In this document: positions 44,223 through 57,113 of the stretch, piece by piece | How positions within the stretch are numbered: the first letter of the stretch is position 1 | Layout of the letters: every line of letters begins with the position of its first letter | Source of the DNA: Lepidodermella squamata | Lineage: Eukaryota > Gastrotricha | Direction: 5' to 3' | Assembly (NCBI GenBank): GCA_047495785.1 | Contig: JBLDXI010000002.1 | Coordinates: 1 to 64,000 of the forward strand | DNA: 64,000 nt | Made by a program: the position numbers and the translations under genes | The notes under the pieces: model-generated | Told to the model about the DNA's origin: nothing | Seen by the model: only the letters and a program-made list of their open reading frames with translations | The model's database searches: none

Positions 44223-46087
44223 CTAGCAGCAGTGGTAGCCTAATACAACAGCATGAAAGATGAGCTGCGTCTCGGCATTAGCAGTTTGCAGTCGAACTTT
44301 CATCGTCTCTATTCGCACTTTGTTGTCCCAGCAGCCCTCTTCGTTCGACAATGGCTCAAAGTAATGCATGTTGTGGTAGTTGAAGCCCTCACAGTCCAGC
44401 TTAACATTTGAATACGATTTATTCAGCTCATTTCCATTCGATAGCTTCAAATCCAGGCTTGCAGTCACGGAAAAGGGTTTGGTTTCAGAGCAATTTGTAC
44501 CAATTTTATAGGCTATTCCTAATCGAGGTAGATACTTGGAGCATGGCTGGTCGAAATCGCTGCGATTAAACTTAAATTGAACCCAAGATTCAGTGTTTGG
44601 CAGAAGTAAATATTGAATATACTCCCCATAGTTGACTTTCACCTTAGCCCGGCCGTAATTTGCAATGTAATGCCTAAGGGTAAAATCGAACCCAGGTGAT
44701 GCGGCGACAATTGCATCGAATAGTTTGGTATTCCTTCTGAATGACCGTTCTGTTGCAAGGAAACAGTTAGCAGCTAACAGCCAAGAGTCTTCACAGATTG
44801 GTTCGATGATTTCGACGTCTTCGCTCAACTTTTCTCTGATTGACTCGAGTGATTGGGACTCTTGCATACTGGCTTTGAGTGAGCTGATCGATTTCATGAA
44901 ATATTTCGCTATGGCTATAGCGATTTCTCGATGGACGAGGGAAGATGGATGGGCATGGTCATCAGGTGAAACGTAACGACCTAGTTTCTAATATAAGTTA
45001 AGATGGAGTTAACACTATTGAATTTTACCGATAAAATCGTCATTCGCCTCTTCGTCATTCTGCAGCACTTTTTCGAAAGTTTCATAGTGCTTGCAAATCC
45101 GATGCTTCCATTGGATTGATGTGACGTTGTAGTGCCTCGCCACGTCCAAATAATGGCTGTCTTGAACCGAATCACATCTTTCCGATTCAGTTTCAGTCGT
45201 CCATAGGTAGTTGATAGGGAAATTCACAATGATGATTTCGATGTTAGGATTTGTTCTCCGGATGCTGCGAACAAGTTCTTCCATGCAGTGCGCGTCTTGG
45301 TATTCGTAGCCTTCGAGCAACTGGCTCATTGATAAGTCGTCGTTAGTCGCGAAGTCGAGGAAGATCACGTCGTAGTCACGAAGATTGAGATGTTCGTTGA
45401 TACAAGCGGAAAAGTAATTGCTTGAAACAGCGCCAACTGCGGCATTGTGAGCGACTACGTCAATATGGAATGGTTGTAGCATGGTTTTGAACCAATTAGC
45501 CAAAACTTGAAAATACACATCCTTTTTCTGGAAAAAAAATCAATTTAAACAAAGTTATATTCAGCCTAGTATTGGAAATGCGAATTTTAAGAATTTTTCA
45601 ACACAAAATCGAGGTATTTCAAGCTTACGTCTATTCCATGGCCGGCCGAGATGGAACCGCCGATAGCCGCCATTCGAAATGTTCTCCCAGCTGCAGGATC
45701 TGTGAGCAAATCGACCCATCTTCTGTGGAATCGACTTTGATCGCCATGAAATTGAATAGCTTCTTCGTCGAAATCAAGATTTTTGGTTGGCATGAATTTC
45801 GCGTACTTCTCGACGAAAATGGTTGACCTTGCGTCTTCTTCCGGCAATTTTTGACCCACGAGACGGTTCAATTTACCGATCAATTCATCGGGAGATATTA
45901 GTTCCCTTGCCTTATCGGGGAAAGGATCTGTTCCATAGGAAATCGGATAGCTTGAGGATTTCTTAGCGTTTGTAACTCTTATTGGTAATGAGTAGAGCAC
46001 GATTGTGAATAAGGCTATTGCGATAATTAAGGCTAGTTTAATTTTACGAGAGACTACTTGTTTTTTTCTGAACACGAGAAATTGCAT
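44223..46087 (-). CDS. Membrane-anchored SGNH hydrolase, copy 8
   Basis: Exons 45629-46087, 45029-45527 and 44223-44980 (phases 0 and 1) give 571 residues. The start MQFLVFRKK is chosen because it directly precedes the anchor (IKLALIIAIALFTIVLYSL). An in-frame Met at 46243 would add 52 residues. Landmarks are GGSISAGHG (Ser145), NAAVGAVSSNYFSAC, TNDDLS and DDHAHPSSLVH. The C-terminal domain contains YGRAKVKVNYGEYIQYLLLP and ends GYHCC. A fragment of its last exon is duplicated at 22.9 kb. Confidence 0.87.
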
Positions 46088-46561
46088 TAGAGATACGAGA
46101 AGTACTATAGAATTGCGAGGTAATGCTCTCGGTAATGCATTATCAGACGGAAGGCACAACACTTGATCATGTCGACAGCTGTACAAATCTTTTACTGTGA
46201 ATGATAAAGTAGATGCGCCATCGTGAATGGAAGTTGCGAGCACTATCTAAATGGATCCTGCTCTAATAGTTGACGTTGTAGTATTTGTTGGTGTTGCTTG
46301 CTGCCCCATCCACGTAAAATATTTTCGTAATATCTGCAGTTTCGTTTTGAACGAAACCCGATCTGGTAAAAAAAATATATACCTTTCGGGATACCTTTTG
46401 TCTTTTTTGTAGTTTTATTTTTACACCGTAAAATATCTTAAGGAAACACTGTCGGGTTTTATTTTTAATTTGTCCATTTTGTATGAATATTTTCATTACA
46501 TGAGAGGTCAATAATCAACAATTCAATATATAATTGTGTGCCATCCCAAATACAGCAAATT
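46088..46561. other. Spacer, SGNH copy 9 to copy 8
   Basis: It holds the end of copy 9 and the presumed promoter of copy 8. No separate exon is seen. Confidence 0.4.
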
Positions 46562-48460
46562 CTAACAGCAATGATAACCTAGAACAATAGCGTGAAAAAT
46601 TAACTTTGTCACAGAATTCGCCGGTTGCAGCTTTACGTTCATCGAATCTATGACAACTCCCTTATCCCAACATGTATCCTCGCTGTGACTGATCTGGATA
46701 GGTTCGAAATAATGAACGGTGTGGTAGTTGAAATCATCGCAAAACAGTTTGACATCGTTATATTTCTTCGTCAACATTCGCGGTCTTGTCCAAGAAAGAT
46801 GCGATACTTCCAATTGTAGAGTAACGTCAACCGAAATCTTAGTGTTTTCGGAGCAATTCTTGCCGATTTTATAAACGATTCCTAGCCTGGGGATGAACGA
46901 TTCCGAATACTGACAAGGTCTCTCATTGTTCGGCATCAAATCACTTCGATTAAACTGAAATTGGATCCAAGCGTTTTTGTTAGGGAGGAAAAAGTACTGA
47001 ATATTCTCTCCAGAATTCGCTTTTGTCTTACCGCGGCCGTAATTCGCGATGTAGTGCTTGAGAGATAGATCTGCCTCTGGTGATTTTGCTACAACCGAAT
47101 CCAGCAATTTTGTGTTGTTTTTGAATGGTCTCTCCATTGTAAGGAAGCAATTTGATGTGAGCTGCCAAGTTTTATCGAAAAATGGGACAATTCCTTCAAT
47201 AGAACCTCCAAGTCGATGAATTGAGACTTCTTTATCAGAACCCGAAAGGCTGTCCAACAAAGCGTTAATAGATTTTTTGAAGTAGTAGGCAAATGATAGC
47301 GCTATTTCTTTGTGGAGAAGCGGAGATGGATGAGCGTTGTCGTCTTGAGATACGTACAGTTCTATAAACGCTTTACAAAACGAAACAAATTGGAATTAAG
47401 AGAAAATACGAACCAATAATTTTATCATGAAGCCAATCGCTCTTTTCAAGAAGTATCTTGACCTCGTCGTAGTATTTACAAATTCGCTGTTTCCACCCTA
47501 TTGACGTCACGTTGTACCATTTTGCGAGTTCGTAGAAATGAACGTCTTGAATCCGTTCACATTTGCCAGACTCTTCCTCTGCCCATTGGTAATAGTACGA
47601 AAAGTTGACGATGACAATATCGATCGCAGGGTTCGACCTTCGAATGTTGCGCAGCAGTTCTTCCATACAATGACCGTCGTCGTACTCGTAGCCCTCGAGA
47701 GAAGAAGCTATAGATAAGTCGTCGTTAACTGCGAAATCAAGGAAGATCATGTCGTACCGGCGAAGGTCCAAATGCTCGTTGACGCAGGAAGCAAAGTAGT
47801 TGCTGGAAACTGCTCCAACTGCGGCATTTTCAGCGACTACTTCGATGTTGAACGGTTCGAAGAGAGATTTTAACCAATTCGTTAGAACATTGACATAAAC
47901 GCTGGCGCGCTATTGTAAAAAAATTGAGTTGTTAGTAGGATCAGCTAATAATCCCCCACGCTATCAATTCTGATATTATTTTTTTCTGCACTGTCGACAA
48001 TATGTATATGGTAACCTGAGGCGAGGAATCTCGAGGAATGACTCACCTCAACTCCGTGACCTGCCGAAATCGAACCACCGATTGTTGCGATTCGGAACAC
48101 TTTCTTAGCAGTTGAATCTGTTAACAGCTCAATCAACTTGCTATGGAAACGGCTCTGATCCCCAAAGAACTGAATCGCTTGATCATCGAGATCGTAACCA
48201 TCTGGTGGAAGAAATTGCCGATAGAAGTCGGGTAGAATCGACGATAGCGGGTCTGACTCCGGCAACGGGTGGCTAGCCATGCGTCTCAATTTTTCTATGA
48301 CACCCTCGATTGATGATATCGCAACTCCATTTTCCCTGGGAAATCTTTCCACCTCCATTTCCAAATAAGGAAATCGCAAGAGAATCAGTATGAAACATGC
48401 GATTATACAAGCGTGAAAAGTAACAATTCGTCGTGCTGGACATCTGATACAAGAAACCAT
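46562..48460 (-). CDS. Membrane-anchored SGNH hydrolase, copy 9
   Basis: Exons 48047-48460, 47414-47909 and 46562-47361 give 569 residues. The start MVSCIRCPARR precedes the anchor (HACIIACFILILLRF). An in-frame Met at 48592 is possible. Landmarks are GGSISAGHG (Ser130), NAAVGAVSSNYFASC, VNDDLS and DDNAHPSPLLH. The second intron uses the unusual donor GTTCGT. It is closest to copy 10; the C-terminal domains share long identical stretches such as NKNAWIQFQFNRSDLM. Confidence 0.86.
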
Positions 48461-48932
48461 TTCAGGTCGGCAGAATAACAGATTAACCTTTTCAGAAATG
48501 AGCTGATTTTTTTCGTCTTGCCTTCGCAGCTGGTTAAATATTGTAGAAATTATAATCCCACGCATCCCGTAGTTCAATATATGAACGTCCACGTGAATAC
48601 AGCGTTATGAGCAAATCGCTCAATTCCGGACGCCACGTAGTCTCGACATCATTGCTGGCGCTCGAACTTGGCAATGTCTGTCATTGCGCTAAAAATTCTG
48701 CTAATTTCTGCTAGCAATTCAAACAAACTGCGATTTTGTCTCAAGTACGACTTGGACTTCTCATTTTTGATTGTGACCGAATACGAATATCAGTCTTGAG
48801 AGGGGTAACTATTCATTCCTTCAGCTTTCGCGTTTTCATAATAGATCTTGGAATCTAAGGTGATCAGAATTTCCAGTTTATTGGAGGTCAGTAATCCACT
48901 GTTTATTGTGCCCTTAAATTTCGAATCAAACT
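48461..48932. other. Spacer, SGNH copy 10 to copy 9
   Basis: It includes a possible N-terminal extension of copy 9 up to 48592 and its presumed promoter. No other gene is seen. Confidence 0.4.
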
Positions 48933-50838
48933 TTAGCAGCAATGATAACTTAGAACAATAGCATGAAATATCAATTTTGTGTCAGAACTTGCCGGTTGCA
49001 GCTTGACCCTCATCGAATCTACCACAAAACCCTTGTCCCAACATTTATCCTCGCCATGGCTGATCACAACAGGGTCGAAGTAATGCACCGTGTAGTAGTT
49101 GAACTCATCGCAAAACAGTTCGATATTGTCATACTTCCTCTTAAAATTTCTTACCTTCTTCGTCCAAGAAGGATGCGATACTTCTAATTGAAGAGTAGCA
49201 TCCACAGAAAACTTTGAATTTGCAGAACAGTTCTTGCCAATTTTATAAACGAGTCCGAGCATTGGAATGAACGATTCCGATAGATGGCAAGGTCTCTCAG
49301 TATTCAGCATCAAATCACTTCGATTAAACTGAAATTGGATCCAAGCGTTTTTGTTAGGGAGGAAAAAGTACTGAATATTCTCTCCAAAATTCGCTTTTGT
49401 CTTACCGCGGCCATAATTCGCGAGGTAGTGCTTAAGAGATAGATCTGCATCAGGGGATTTTGCTACAACCGAATCCAGCAATTTTGTGTTGTTTGTGAAT
49501 GGTCTTTCCATCGACAGGAAGCAATTTGTAGTTATTAGCCACGTATCTTCGTAAAATGGAGCTATTTCCTCGACAGATTTAGGCCGAAAGAAAGCGACTG
49601 TCTCTTCTGATTTCGAAAGACTGTCTAGCAAAATGTTGATGGATTTTTTGATGTAGTGAGCGATCGTTATAGACATTTCCTTGTGGAGAAGTGGGGATGG
49701 ATGTGTGAGATCTTGACGCGAAATGTAGGTGTCTGCAAAAGCGTTGGGTAATAACTGCTAAATCGTTTCGAATATTTACAAACCCCTGAACTTATCCATC
49801 AAGTCGCCAACAACTTTCTGAATCTTATCGATGTAAGGGCACACTCGCTGCCGCCAGCCGATCGCTGTGATGTTGTACAGCTTGGTGAGACTCGGGTAAT
49901 AAACGTCCTGCATCTGGTCGCATTCGCCACTTGTGTAAACACTCCACAGGTAATCGTTCGCGAAATTGACGATAACGATATCGATAGCAGGGTTGGTTCG
50001 TCGTATGTTGCGTAGCAGCTCTTCGAAGCTATGAGCCTCAGGATCCTCGTAGCCTTCCACGAGAGCTCCCATTGACAAGTCGTCGTTAACTGCGAAATCA
50101 AGGAAGATCATGTCGTACTGGCGAAGGTCCAAATGCTCGTTGACGCAGGCGGCAAAGTAGTTGCTGGAAACTGCTCCAACTGCGGCATTTTCAGCGACTA
50201 CTTCGATGTTGAAAGGTTCGAAGAGAGATTCCAACCAGTTGGTCAGGAGATAGAAGTAAACGTCGCTTCGCTGGCGTTAACATAAAAGTAAAATTCAAGC
50301 AATTCCATGGAAATTGCGACAAAGCCAATGCGTGAAGTTGAACCCCTCCCTTTCTAGTTTGAGAGGTCCACGAAAGGGACCGAAATAACCTTCTTGTTCG
50401 TAAACTGACCTTAACGCCGTGAGCAGCTGAGATGGAACCGCCAATCGCAGCTATTCGAAACGTCTTATTAGAATCGGAATCTGCTAGCAGCTCAATCAGC
50501 TTGCTGTGAAACCGGCTCTGATCGCCAAAGAATTGTATTGCTTGTTCCTCGTAATCGAACCCTTCAGGTATGAATTCTTTGTAAGCCTCGGGTAGAATCG
50601 ATGATAAAGGATCATCCTCCGGTAGCGGGTGTCTAGCCATGCGTGTCAATTTTTCTAAAACAATCGCTTTCTTCTCGTGGTCCTGCAATATCGACTGAAC
50701 TTTTTCGTCGGGCAATGGCAGTAACTGACGGTTTCCAAGCAACGCATAATGGATGAATTGCACGTAAATTAATAGTCCGATGCAGACAACAATCAGGCCA
50801 GCGATAGCCCTGATTCGCCGAGTAAAGTATCTGAACAT
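48933..50838 (-). CDS. Membrane-anchored SGNH hydrolase, copy 10
   Basis: Exons 50410-50838, 49784-50270 and 48933-49732 (phases 0 and 1) give 571 residues. The anchor AIAGLIVVCIGLLIYVQF is about residues 12-29. Landmarks are GGSISAAHG (Ser135), NAAVGAVSSNYFAAC, VNDDLS and QDLTHPSPLLH. The second intron uses a GTTTGT donor. The 5' flank contains a cluster of octamer motifs. The catalytic and C-terminal parts are nearly the same as in copy 9, while the N-terminal linkers differ more. Confidence 0.87.
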
Positions 50839-51062
50839 TTTCAGTTATATACGTAATTATCCTATAGTATGAGAAGGCCGGATTCACTCTGATAAAATCA
50901 TGTTTAATTACTGCAGCTGGTTAATTCTGCGCTGGACAAATATATTGAGTAGCCACCTAAGCAGTGCGCAATTGCCTGTTTTAGTTAATTTTGCAGATTT
51001 TCGAATTCATTCTCTCGACTAGAAATGAGGTTAATATGCACATTTCCAAAATAGTTAGAAAT

Positions 51063-51216
51063 ATGCAAATTTTTCAAGAAAATCATGAATATGCAAATTT
51101 AAATAATTATCAGAATTCTTTATTTTGACAACTATTCATGAAAATTATGCATATGCAAATTTTTCTGCGTAAATCATGAATATGCAAATGCTTGTGAGTA
51201 TTGCGAATATGCAAAT
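51063..51216. promoter_or_regulatory. Cluster of five ATGCAAAT octamers
   Basis: Perfect ATGCAAAT occurs at 51063, 51091, 51153, 51182 and 51209, usually within GAATATGCAAAT. A weaker ATATGCACAT lies at 51035. The octamer is the classical POU/Oct binding site. The cluster lies 225-380 bp upstream of the start codon of minus-strand SGNH copy 10, so it is a candidate promoter or enhancer. A simple AT-rich tandem repeat is the alternative. Confidence 0.5.
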
Positions 51217-51291
51217 TAGATGCATTTCGGATGAAATAAGTCGGAAGGTCCAGGAAAAATTCCACTTATTTCATTAGGCTCATGAATATTT

Positions 51292-51618
51292 TCAATAAGG
51301 TAAGTCATTGACAAAAATCTCTCTCAAATTGCTGGCCATTTTCTGATGCCGAGCTATCGTTTTGTTATCAACAACTTCGCTGTAAGCCACACTGTTATTC
51401 GAGGTCAATGTCTCGACGACCGTTTTCGATTCGATGATCAGGCTGCTGGTTTCATCGTAGTGAAGAGCCGCGTCTTGACTACCAGCTTGGTACGCTGCGT
51501 ATTGAATGAAGGCGAGACCCATTGATGACGAAGATATGGCGATCGCTACGAATAGGTACATTTTAATCATGCTTCGGCCCTCATTTCGAGCTATCAGCAA
51601 CTGCTCATCGTCCTCCAT
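51292..51618 (-). CDS. Small single-pass membrane protein, unknown
   Basis: One uninterrupted frame encodes 108 residues. It has an acidic N-terminus (MEDDEQLLIARNEGR), one hydrophobic segment (MYLFVAIAISSSSMGLAFIQ, about residues 20-39) and a polar tail with NNS and NKT glycosylation-type sites, suggesting type II orientation. I recognise no family. It sits between two SGNH genes on the same strand. It could also be the first exon of a longer gene, though no donor is evident before the stop. Confidence 0.45.
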   Translation of the reverse strand: MEDDEQLLIARNEGRSMIKMYLFVAIAISSSSMGLAFIQYAAYQAGSQDAALHYDETSSLIIESKTVVETLTSNNSVAYSEVVDNKTIARHQKMASNLREIFVNDLPY

Positions 51619-52079
51619 TATGTAAAATAGTAGGCTCCTGAAAAATTGAAAAATAGGGGAAATAAAATAGAGAATAATTTTTATTTATTTTAATAAGGCA
51701 TCAAAAACTGAAAAATAGTGGACAAATATTTAATTCGATTTTAAAAAATTAAGAAAATTCGAAAAGTGAAATTTAAAGAATTCGAATTTCAGGAAAAATT
51801 ATAAAGAAAATCGCATAATCAAGAGCAAGATTCGAAATATTTTTGAGTATTCGAGAGGTAATATATTAATTTATTAAAAGTCTAAAATTTGCCACATTTC
51901 CCTCTCCATAGATGAATTTGCTCACATTTCTCAGTGCTTACGTGCTCAGCAACATATCCGGGAACATTTCGGCAGCTGATTAAACTTGACCTAGTCGCAA
52001 AGTTTCATGTGATCAACAAAATAATTCGTCATTTTATTACCAGGTATGAAAATTACTACGGCTCGGTTTTATTTTTTGT
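51619..52079. other. AT-rich spacer
   Basis: No exon is seen. It contains the presumed promoter of the small membrane protein gene and the 3' end region of SGNH copy 11. Confidence 0.4.
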
Positions 52080-54276
52080 TCAGCAGCACTGATAACTCAA
52101 AATAATTGCATGGAAAATAAATTTTGACACTCGGCTCGTTTTAGTGACTGTCACGTTCATTGAGTCTATTTTATAATTAGCCGACCAGCACGATTCATCG
52201 CCATCGCCAAGATACATCGGGTCAAATTGTAGAATATTGGAATAAGAAAATCGCCCGCATTGGACTTGAACATTTTCCTGCGAAAATTTGTACCTCACGG
52301 CCTTGCTGGACCCAGGCAGCCGTAGAGCCAGGGTGACTACAGCGCTGATAATCAAAGGGTCAGTTTCCGAACAATTATTGCCGATTTTATGAGCCAGTGC
52401 AAGTCGCGGAACGTAATGTCCGGATCTAGGGCAATTTTCCGCGGATGTATTCGCGAAATTCGAACCATCGAAATCGAATCTCATCCAAGAATCTTTGCCA
52501 GTGAGATGGAAAAAATCGATATTTTCACCCGATTCCACGTGAAATTCGGCGTGGCCGTAATTTGCGATGTAAAATTTTTCGATTGATGCCGATGAACCGG
52601 CCGATTTAGCTGATAGAGCTTTGACTAGGTGGGAATTTCGCCCGAAAGTTCGGTCGATCGATAGAAAACATTTGTGGGCGAAATTCTGTGAATTTTCGAA
52701 AACAGGATCCGGCAAATTTCGCTCTGAATTGTTCGAAAATAACTTGAATTTAGGATTGAGAGATGCTTTGTCCATTGAAGAATTCATTGATTTTTGAAAG
52801 TGGCGAATTATCGAATAGACCAGTTCGCTATGCATCAGAGGCGAAGGGTGTAAGCCATCATTTGAAGTGTACAATTCTAAAGAAAGTTGAAAAATGATAA
52901 AAATGGTTTTTCGTGAAGAAATAGTAAAAATTCAATTTCCAATTTTAAAATTTTAATTAATATCTTTTTGTTGAAACAAATTGAGGTTTTCTCTCATTTT
53001 GAAAATTCATTCTCTTTCATTTTTAATTTGAATATTTGAAAAATTCGAAAAAATTTGAAAATTAGGAAATACCTGCAATTTTTATTCTGAAATCCGGTTC
53101 ATCCCGAATGCGGCTTGAAATCGCAGCTGTTTTGCATATTAAAGATTTCCAAGTGATCGAGGTGATATCGTACTGTTGAGCGATCGAAAGGTGATTTTTC
53201 TCGACTTCAGACTCACAAAATTGCCCATCAGTGTTGTTTTTCAATTTAGCAACATCCGGGAAATTAACGATAATAATCTCAAGGTCAGGATTTCGAGTTC
53301 GCAAAACTCGAATTAATTCTTCAAAACTTGGAGCGGCATCTCGGCTGAATCCGGCCAGATTTCTATTGATCGCGATTTCGTCATTCAGGGCAAAGTCGAG
53401 GAAGATCAAGTCGTATTGAGGTAGATCAAGGTGTTCGGTTATGCAGGATGAGAAATAATTACTGGCAACAGCACCCACGGCGGCATTGTCCAGGGTGACA
53501 CGAATGTCCGAAGGCTTTAGAGCTGAACTCATCCAGGTTGCAAATTTACTTGCGTAGAGATCATCTGGCTAATGGACAAAAATGAGTCAACTCAATTCGA
53601 CCTGGAAAATTCTCTTATGCGAAAAATTTTATTTTCAGGGAATCAAGTTGATAACAGAGATTTTTCATTATTGATTAAATTTAATAATTATATTGATATT
53701 AATAATTATATAATTAAAAAATTTTAAATTTCAAATTTTTAAAATGAATTCCTAAAATTTCTTAAAAATTGACATTTTCAATTTTCAATTCAATTTTTCA
53801 CACAAATTTCTAAATTTCAAGATTCAATTTCAAATTCTGCCCTCGAAATTATTTCGAAAAAGCTCATTTTTTGCTACTTTTCCGCTGATTATTTTTCCGC
53901 TCACCTTTATTCCATGAGCAGCCGAAATCGATCCGCCAATAACCGAAATTCGAAGGATTTTCTCATCGCCAGAACTCTGATTGAACATTCTGACAATTTT
54001 TCGGTAAAATTTAGACAGATCCCCGGCGTTTGAAACTGAGTAGTCATTGAGTTCAGCCAAGCGTGACAGCAGCGATTCGTCTTCCAGCCTTGGCAGCGGG
54101 TAATTGACCAGATTGTGCAACGCCTCGGCTAATAAATTCGTTTGATTTTTCACCGATTTTCCGATGAAAAAGCTTGGCAATATTTGAAGATAGGAATTAG
54201 CCAACATCAGGGTGACTAGAGCTGGCACGGCGAGGAAAAGCCGCGGCTCAACGGCATTCAGGCGGTTCCGCTTCAT
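52080..54276 (-). CDS. Membrane-anchored SGNH hydrolase, copy 11
   Basis: Exons 53905-54276, 53073-53568 and 52080-52876 (phases 0 and 1) give 554 residues. The anchor LFLAVPALVTLMLANSYLQI is about residues 13-32. Landmarks are GGSISAAHG (Ser116), NAAVGAVASNYFSSC, LNDEIA and NDGLHPSPLMH. The NDD motif reads NDE. The C-terminal domain has YGHAEFHVESGENIDFFHL and ends SYQCC. It is the most divergent copy at this end of the array. Its introns are very AT-rich. Confidence 0.84.
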
Positions 54277-55807
54277 TTCTGCTCACCAAACATAAAATTA
54301 TCAAAAAATTTCAGATTTTGTTCACGAGAAAAACCTGAATCGCATGATGATCGATTTGCAAAATTAGCCAAAATGGTCGCGCGATCTTACGTTCCGCTCG
54401 AGAGAGAGATTTTCATCTTGAAAAAAATTGTTTTATGCAGAAATTGTTTTTCTCATCGAAATTTGTATACGCTGTTGCTATTGTAAAGTGTAATTCTTTG
54501 TGTTTACACGCTCAGTCGCCAGTGCATGTTGCTGATATTAAGACACCTGGTTATACACAATTTTTTATGAAAAAATACATCATGCGGGATTTATACTTCA
54601 TGAGTGGTTAAGTGATGCGTGACGTCATTGGTAAAATGCCGCGCTGGATAATAATTTTTAAAAAATTTCAAATTTCTTGTCAAATTTTTTAAAGTTTTTA
54701 ATAATTCATTTCAAAAAGAAATATTCAAAAAATATGTTTTAATTCACGCGGAATTTTCCGCTATATTTTCTTTAAAATTCTAATCAATCGTACTATCAAC
54801 TAAATACTTAATAAAAATAAAAAATTAGGTAAGCTTTTGCACTACGAATTCAAATGAGACAACTTTCTGGAAAAAAAGCACCTGCGGAAATGAAAGCGTT
54901 TCAGAAAATGGAATTTTAATGATCGTTGATGAAAGTGAAGCTGTTATCTGTTGTCATTGTTGTTTGAATGCTGTCGCTAAATTGACACGCCGGTGACAAC
55001 TTGCGAGTCCTCAGGCGAGTTGACACCAGACACGAGATGAGCCGCATCGTGTAACGGAGAGCGCAAGAGCGGTGTTTTATTTTATAATATAATTTCAAAG
55101 AAGTCTTCAGATAATACTAAAAATGTATGAAGGTCAGTATGAATAACGTTCACTGACTTAAGAGATGCTTTCTAAATATGCATGATTATTTACATAAATT
55201 AGGTGAGAAATTAGGAGCTTATTTGCGAATCTCTATTGTAAAAAGTGAAAAATGCGCCACAGGTTTTTTTTTAGAAATTTTGGACTGTGCCAGAGGGTTC
55301 AATTCGAAAAATCTGGCGGTTTCAACATATAATAACAGTTCAGACGATCCTCGATCGATTTAATTAAGAGCTTTCGCGCGAGAAAATTAATGCGCGAAGA
55401 AATTTGCGCGCAAAGGTAAGTCGATTGCGTGCGCAAATTTTATCACGCGCGCAGTTTTACGCGCAAGTAGGTCATTAATTTTAATTATAATTGTATTAAT
55501 CAAATTATTAATTTGATGATTGAAGGTTTGACCGGCACACGAGTCTCCCTTTTGTTCACTTATCTCAGGAATCCTCAATTTCAATCCTTATTTCTTTTGA
55601 ATTTCCATTTCTCTTTGGGTCTTACTCTTAGTGAAACCAAATTTTTGAATTTTCATAAGGGCGGAAATCATATTAGGAAACTTTCAAGCATGCCCTGATT
55701 GATCAGCATAATTTCAAATAAATCGTCACGAAATTCAGCGTAATTCTGTACAATCTGGAGGTTCATTATTTCCTCTGATTTTTCATATTTTCTAGGATTA
55801 TTATCTC
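54277..55807. other. AT-rich spacer, no gene recognised
   Basis: The region includes GC-poor tracts and, at 55370-55480, a patch of repeated GCGCGCAAA/TTTGCGCGC motifs. Several short frames exist but none carries a recognisable domain. It marks the end of the SGNH array. Confidence 0.4.
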
Positions 55808-56837
55808 ATGAAATTTTTATTCACGTTATTGTTTCGTGTTTTCCTAAAATCACTCCTACCTGCGGCCATATTGAGCTGCACCATATCTTCGCCAAATCTA
55901 AAGGAATCTGTTCATTCGGTGAAAATTCAAGATCAGCAGCCAAGTAAGATCAGCGAAATCGTAACAAAAATCATTGAAAAATACATTTTATTTCTGAAAT
56001 TTCAAACTCAGAAATTGTGTACATCTATGCAAATTGCAACAGCACAACGCCTTCAAATAGCAAATCTACTGTCGATATCGCAAATTTTATCGATTCGGTA
56101 ATTTTTGCTGATTTCCCCAACAAAATTCGGGAACAATTTAATTTTTCCAGGATCATTGTTCAGTTCCTGTTTTGACTCGAGGCCGACTATCAATTGGCGA
56201 TCAGCTTCTGAACACCGGCGATTTGGTTCAGCGAAATGTTGTAGTCACCCTAGATTGCGCTGATCAAATCACTCATCAGTTCACATGTGATGGCAATAAT
56301 CAGTGGAAACCAGCTTTACAAAATTGCTCCTCAGAGCAAAAATCGACCGTAGCTTATGTTGCTCAACCTTTGGATGAGGATGAAAATTTGGGAAATTTTG
56401 AGACTCACGGTTCTCAAGTGACTCCAAGAGTGGCCGATATTCCAATTTTCGAAATTCCCGAATCAGATTCGGAATACGAAGACGATGATGTTGGCACTAC
56501 AACTACAGCTAGGTCGAACTCAAAAGTTAGAATGGCTGAGAAAAATCGATCGAAACCGCAGCAGTTCGATGATCAAGACCCGCGGCGCGATTTGATGATG
56601 GCTTTCAAACGCCGGACGATTCAAGTCGATAGCGAGGAGAACAAGATTGAAGAACAACCGCTAGTTGAGGATCGTTATGAAAAATTGAAGCTGATCACGG
56701 TGGCTACAACGCATTCGCCAGGCTCCGATTTTCGAACGACGAAAGTTGGAGTTTCCGAACCGAAGGTTCTGGGCCTTACAACAAAGCAAAGCTCGAAGGG
56801 GAAATCTACTCCGCCGACAATAGGGGTTCGCATTTGA
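55808..56837 (+). CDS. Signal peptide + sushi-like domain segment
   Basis: A probable first exon (55808-55918) encodes a signal peptide (MKFLFTLLFRVFLKSLLPAA) and ends at a GTGAAA donor in phase 0. The next exon starts at 56151 after TTTTCCAG and encodes one CCP/sushi-like unit with four cysteines and a Trp between the last two (DHCSVP ... TLDCAD ... FTCDGNNQW ... LQNC). About 160 polar, acidic and basic low-complexity residues follow, to a stop at 56837. A GTTCGC donor at 56826 would instead splice it, in phase 0, to the ankyrin exon at 57114, which has no start of its own. The exon-1 donor is weak, so the 5' end is uncertain. Confidence 0.5.
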
Positions 56838-57113
56838 AGATATGAAAATTGGATTGAATCGAAAATTCAAAAAATTCCGAGAAAATTTAATTTCAATTTT
56901 TTCTATTTTTTTGAAAATTTTAAATTCTTTTGGAAATTTGTAAAATTTGTAAAATAATATTTCCGCATTTTGAATATTTTAAAATTTAAATTCGAATTTT
57001 TAAAATTTTAAAATTATGAAAATTTTTTAAATGTTCATTTTTTCTCAAATTTCAAATTTGGCCCACCGGTTTTCAGGAATAATTTGAGTTTATTGACGAA
57101 ATTGAATGTTTAG

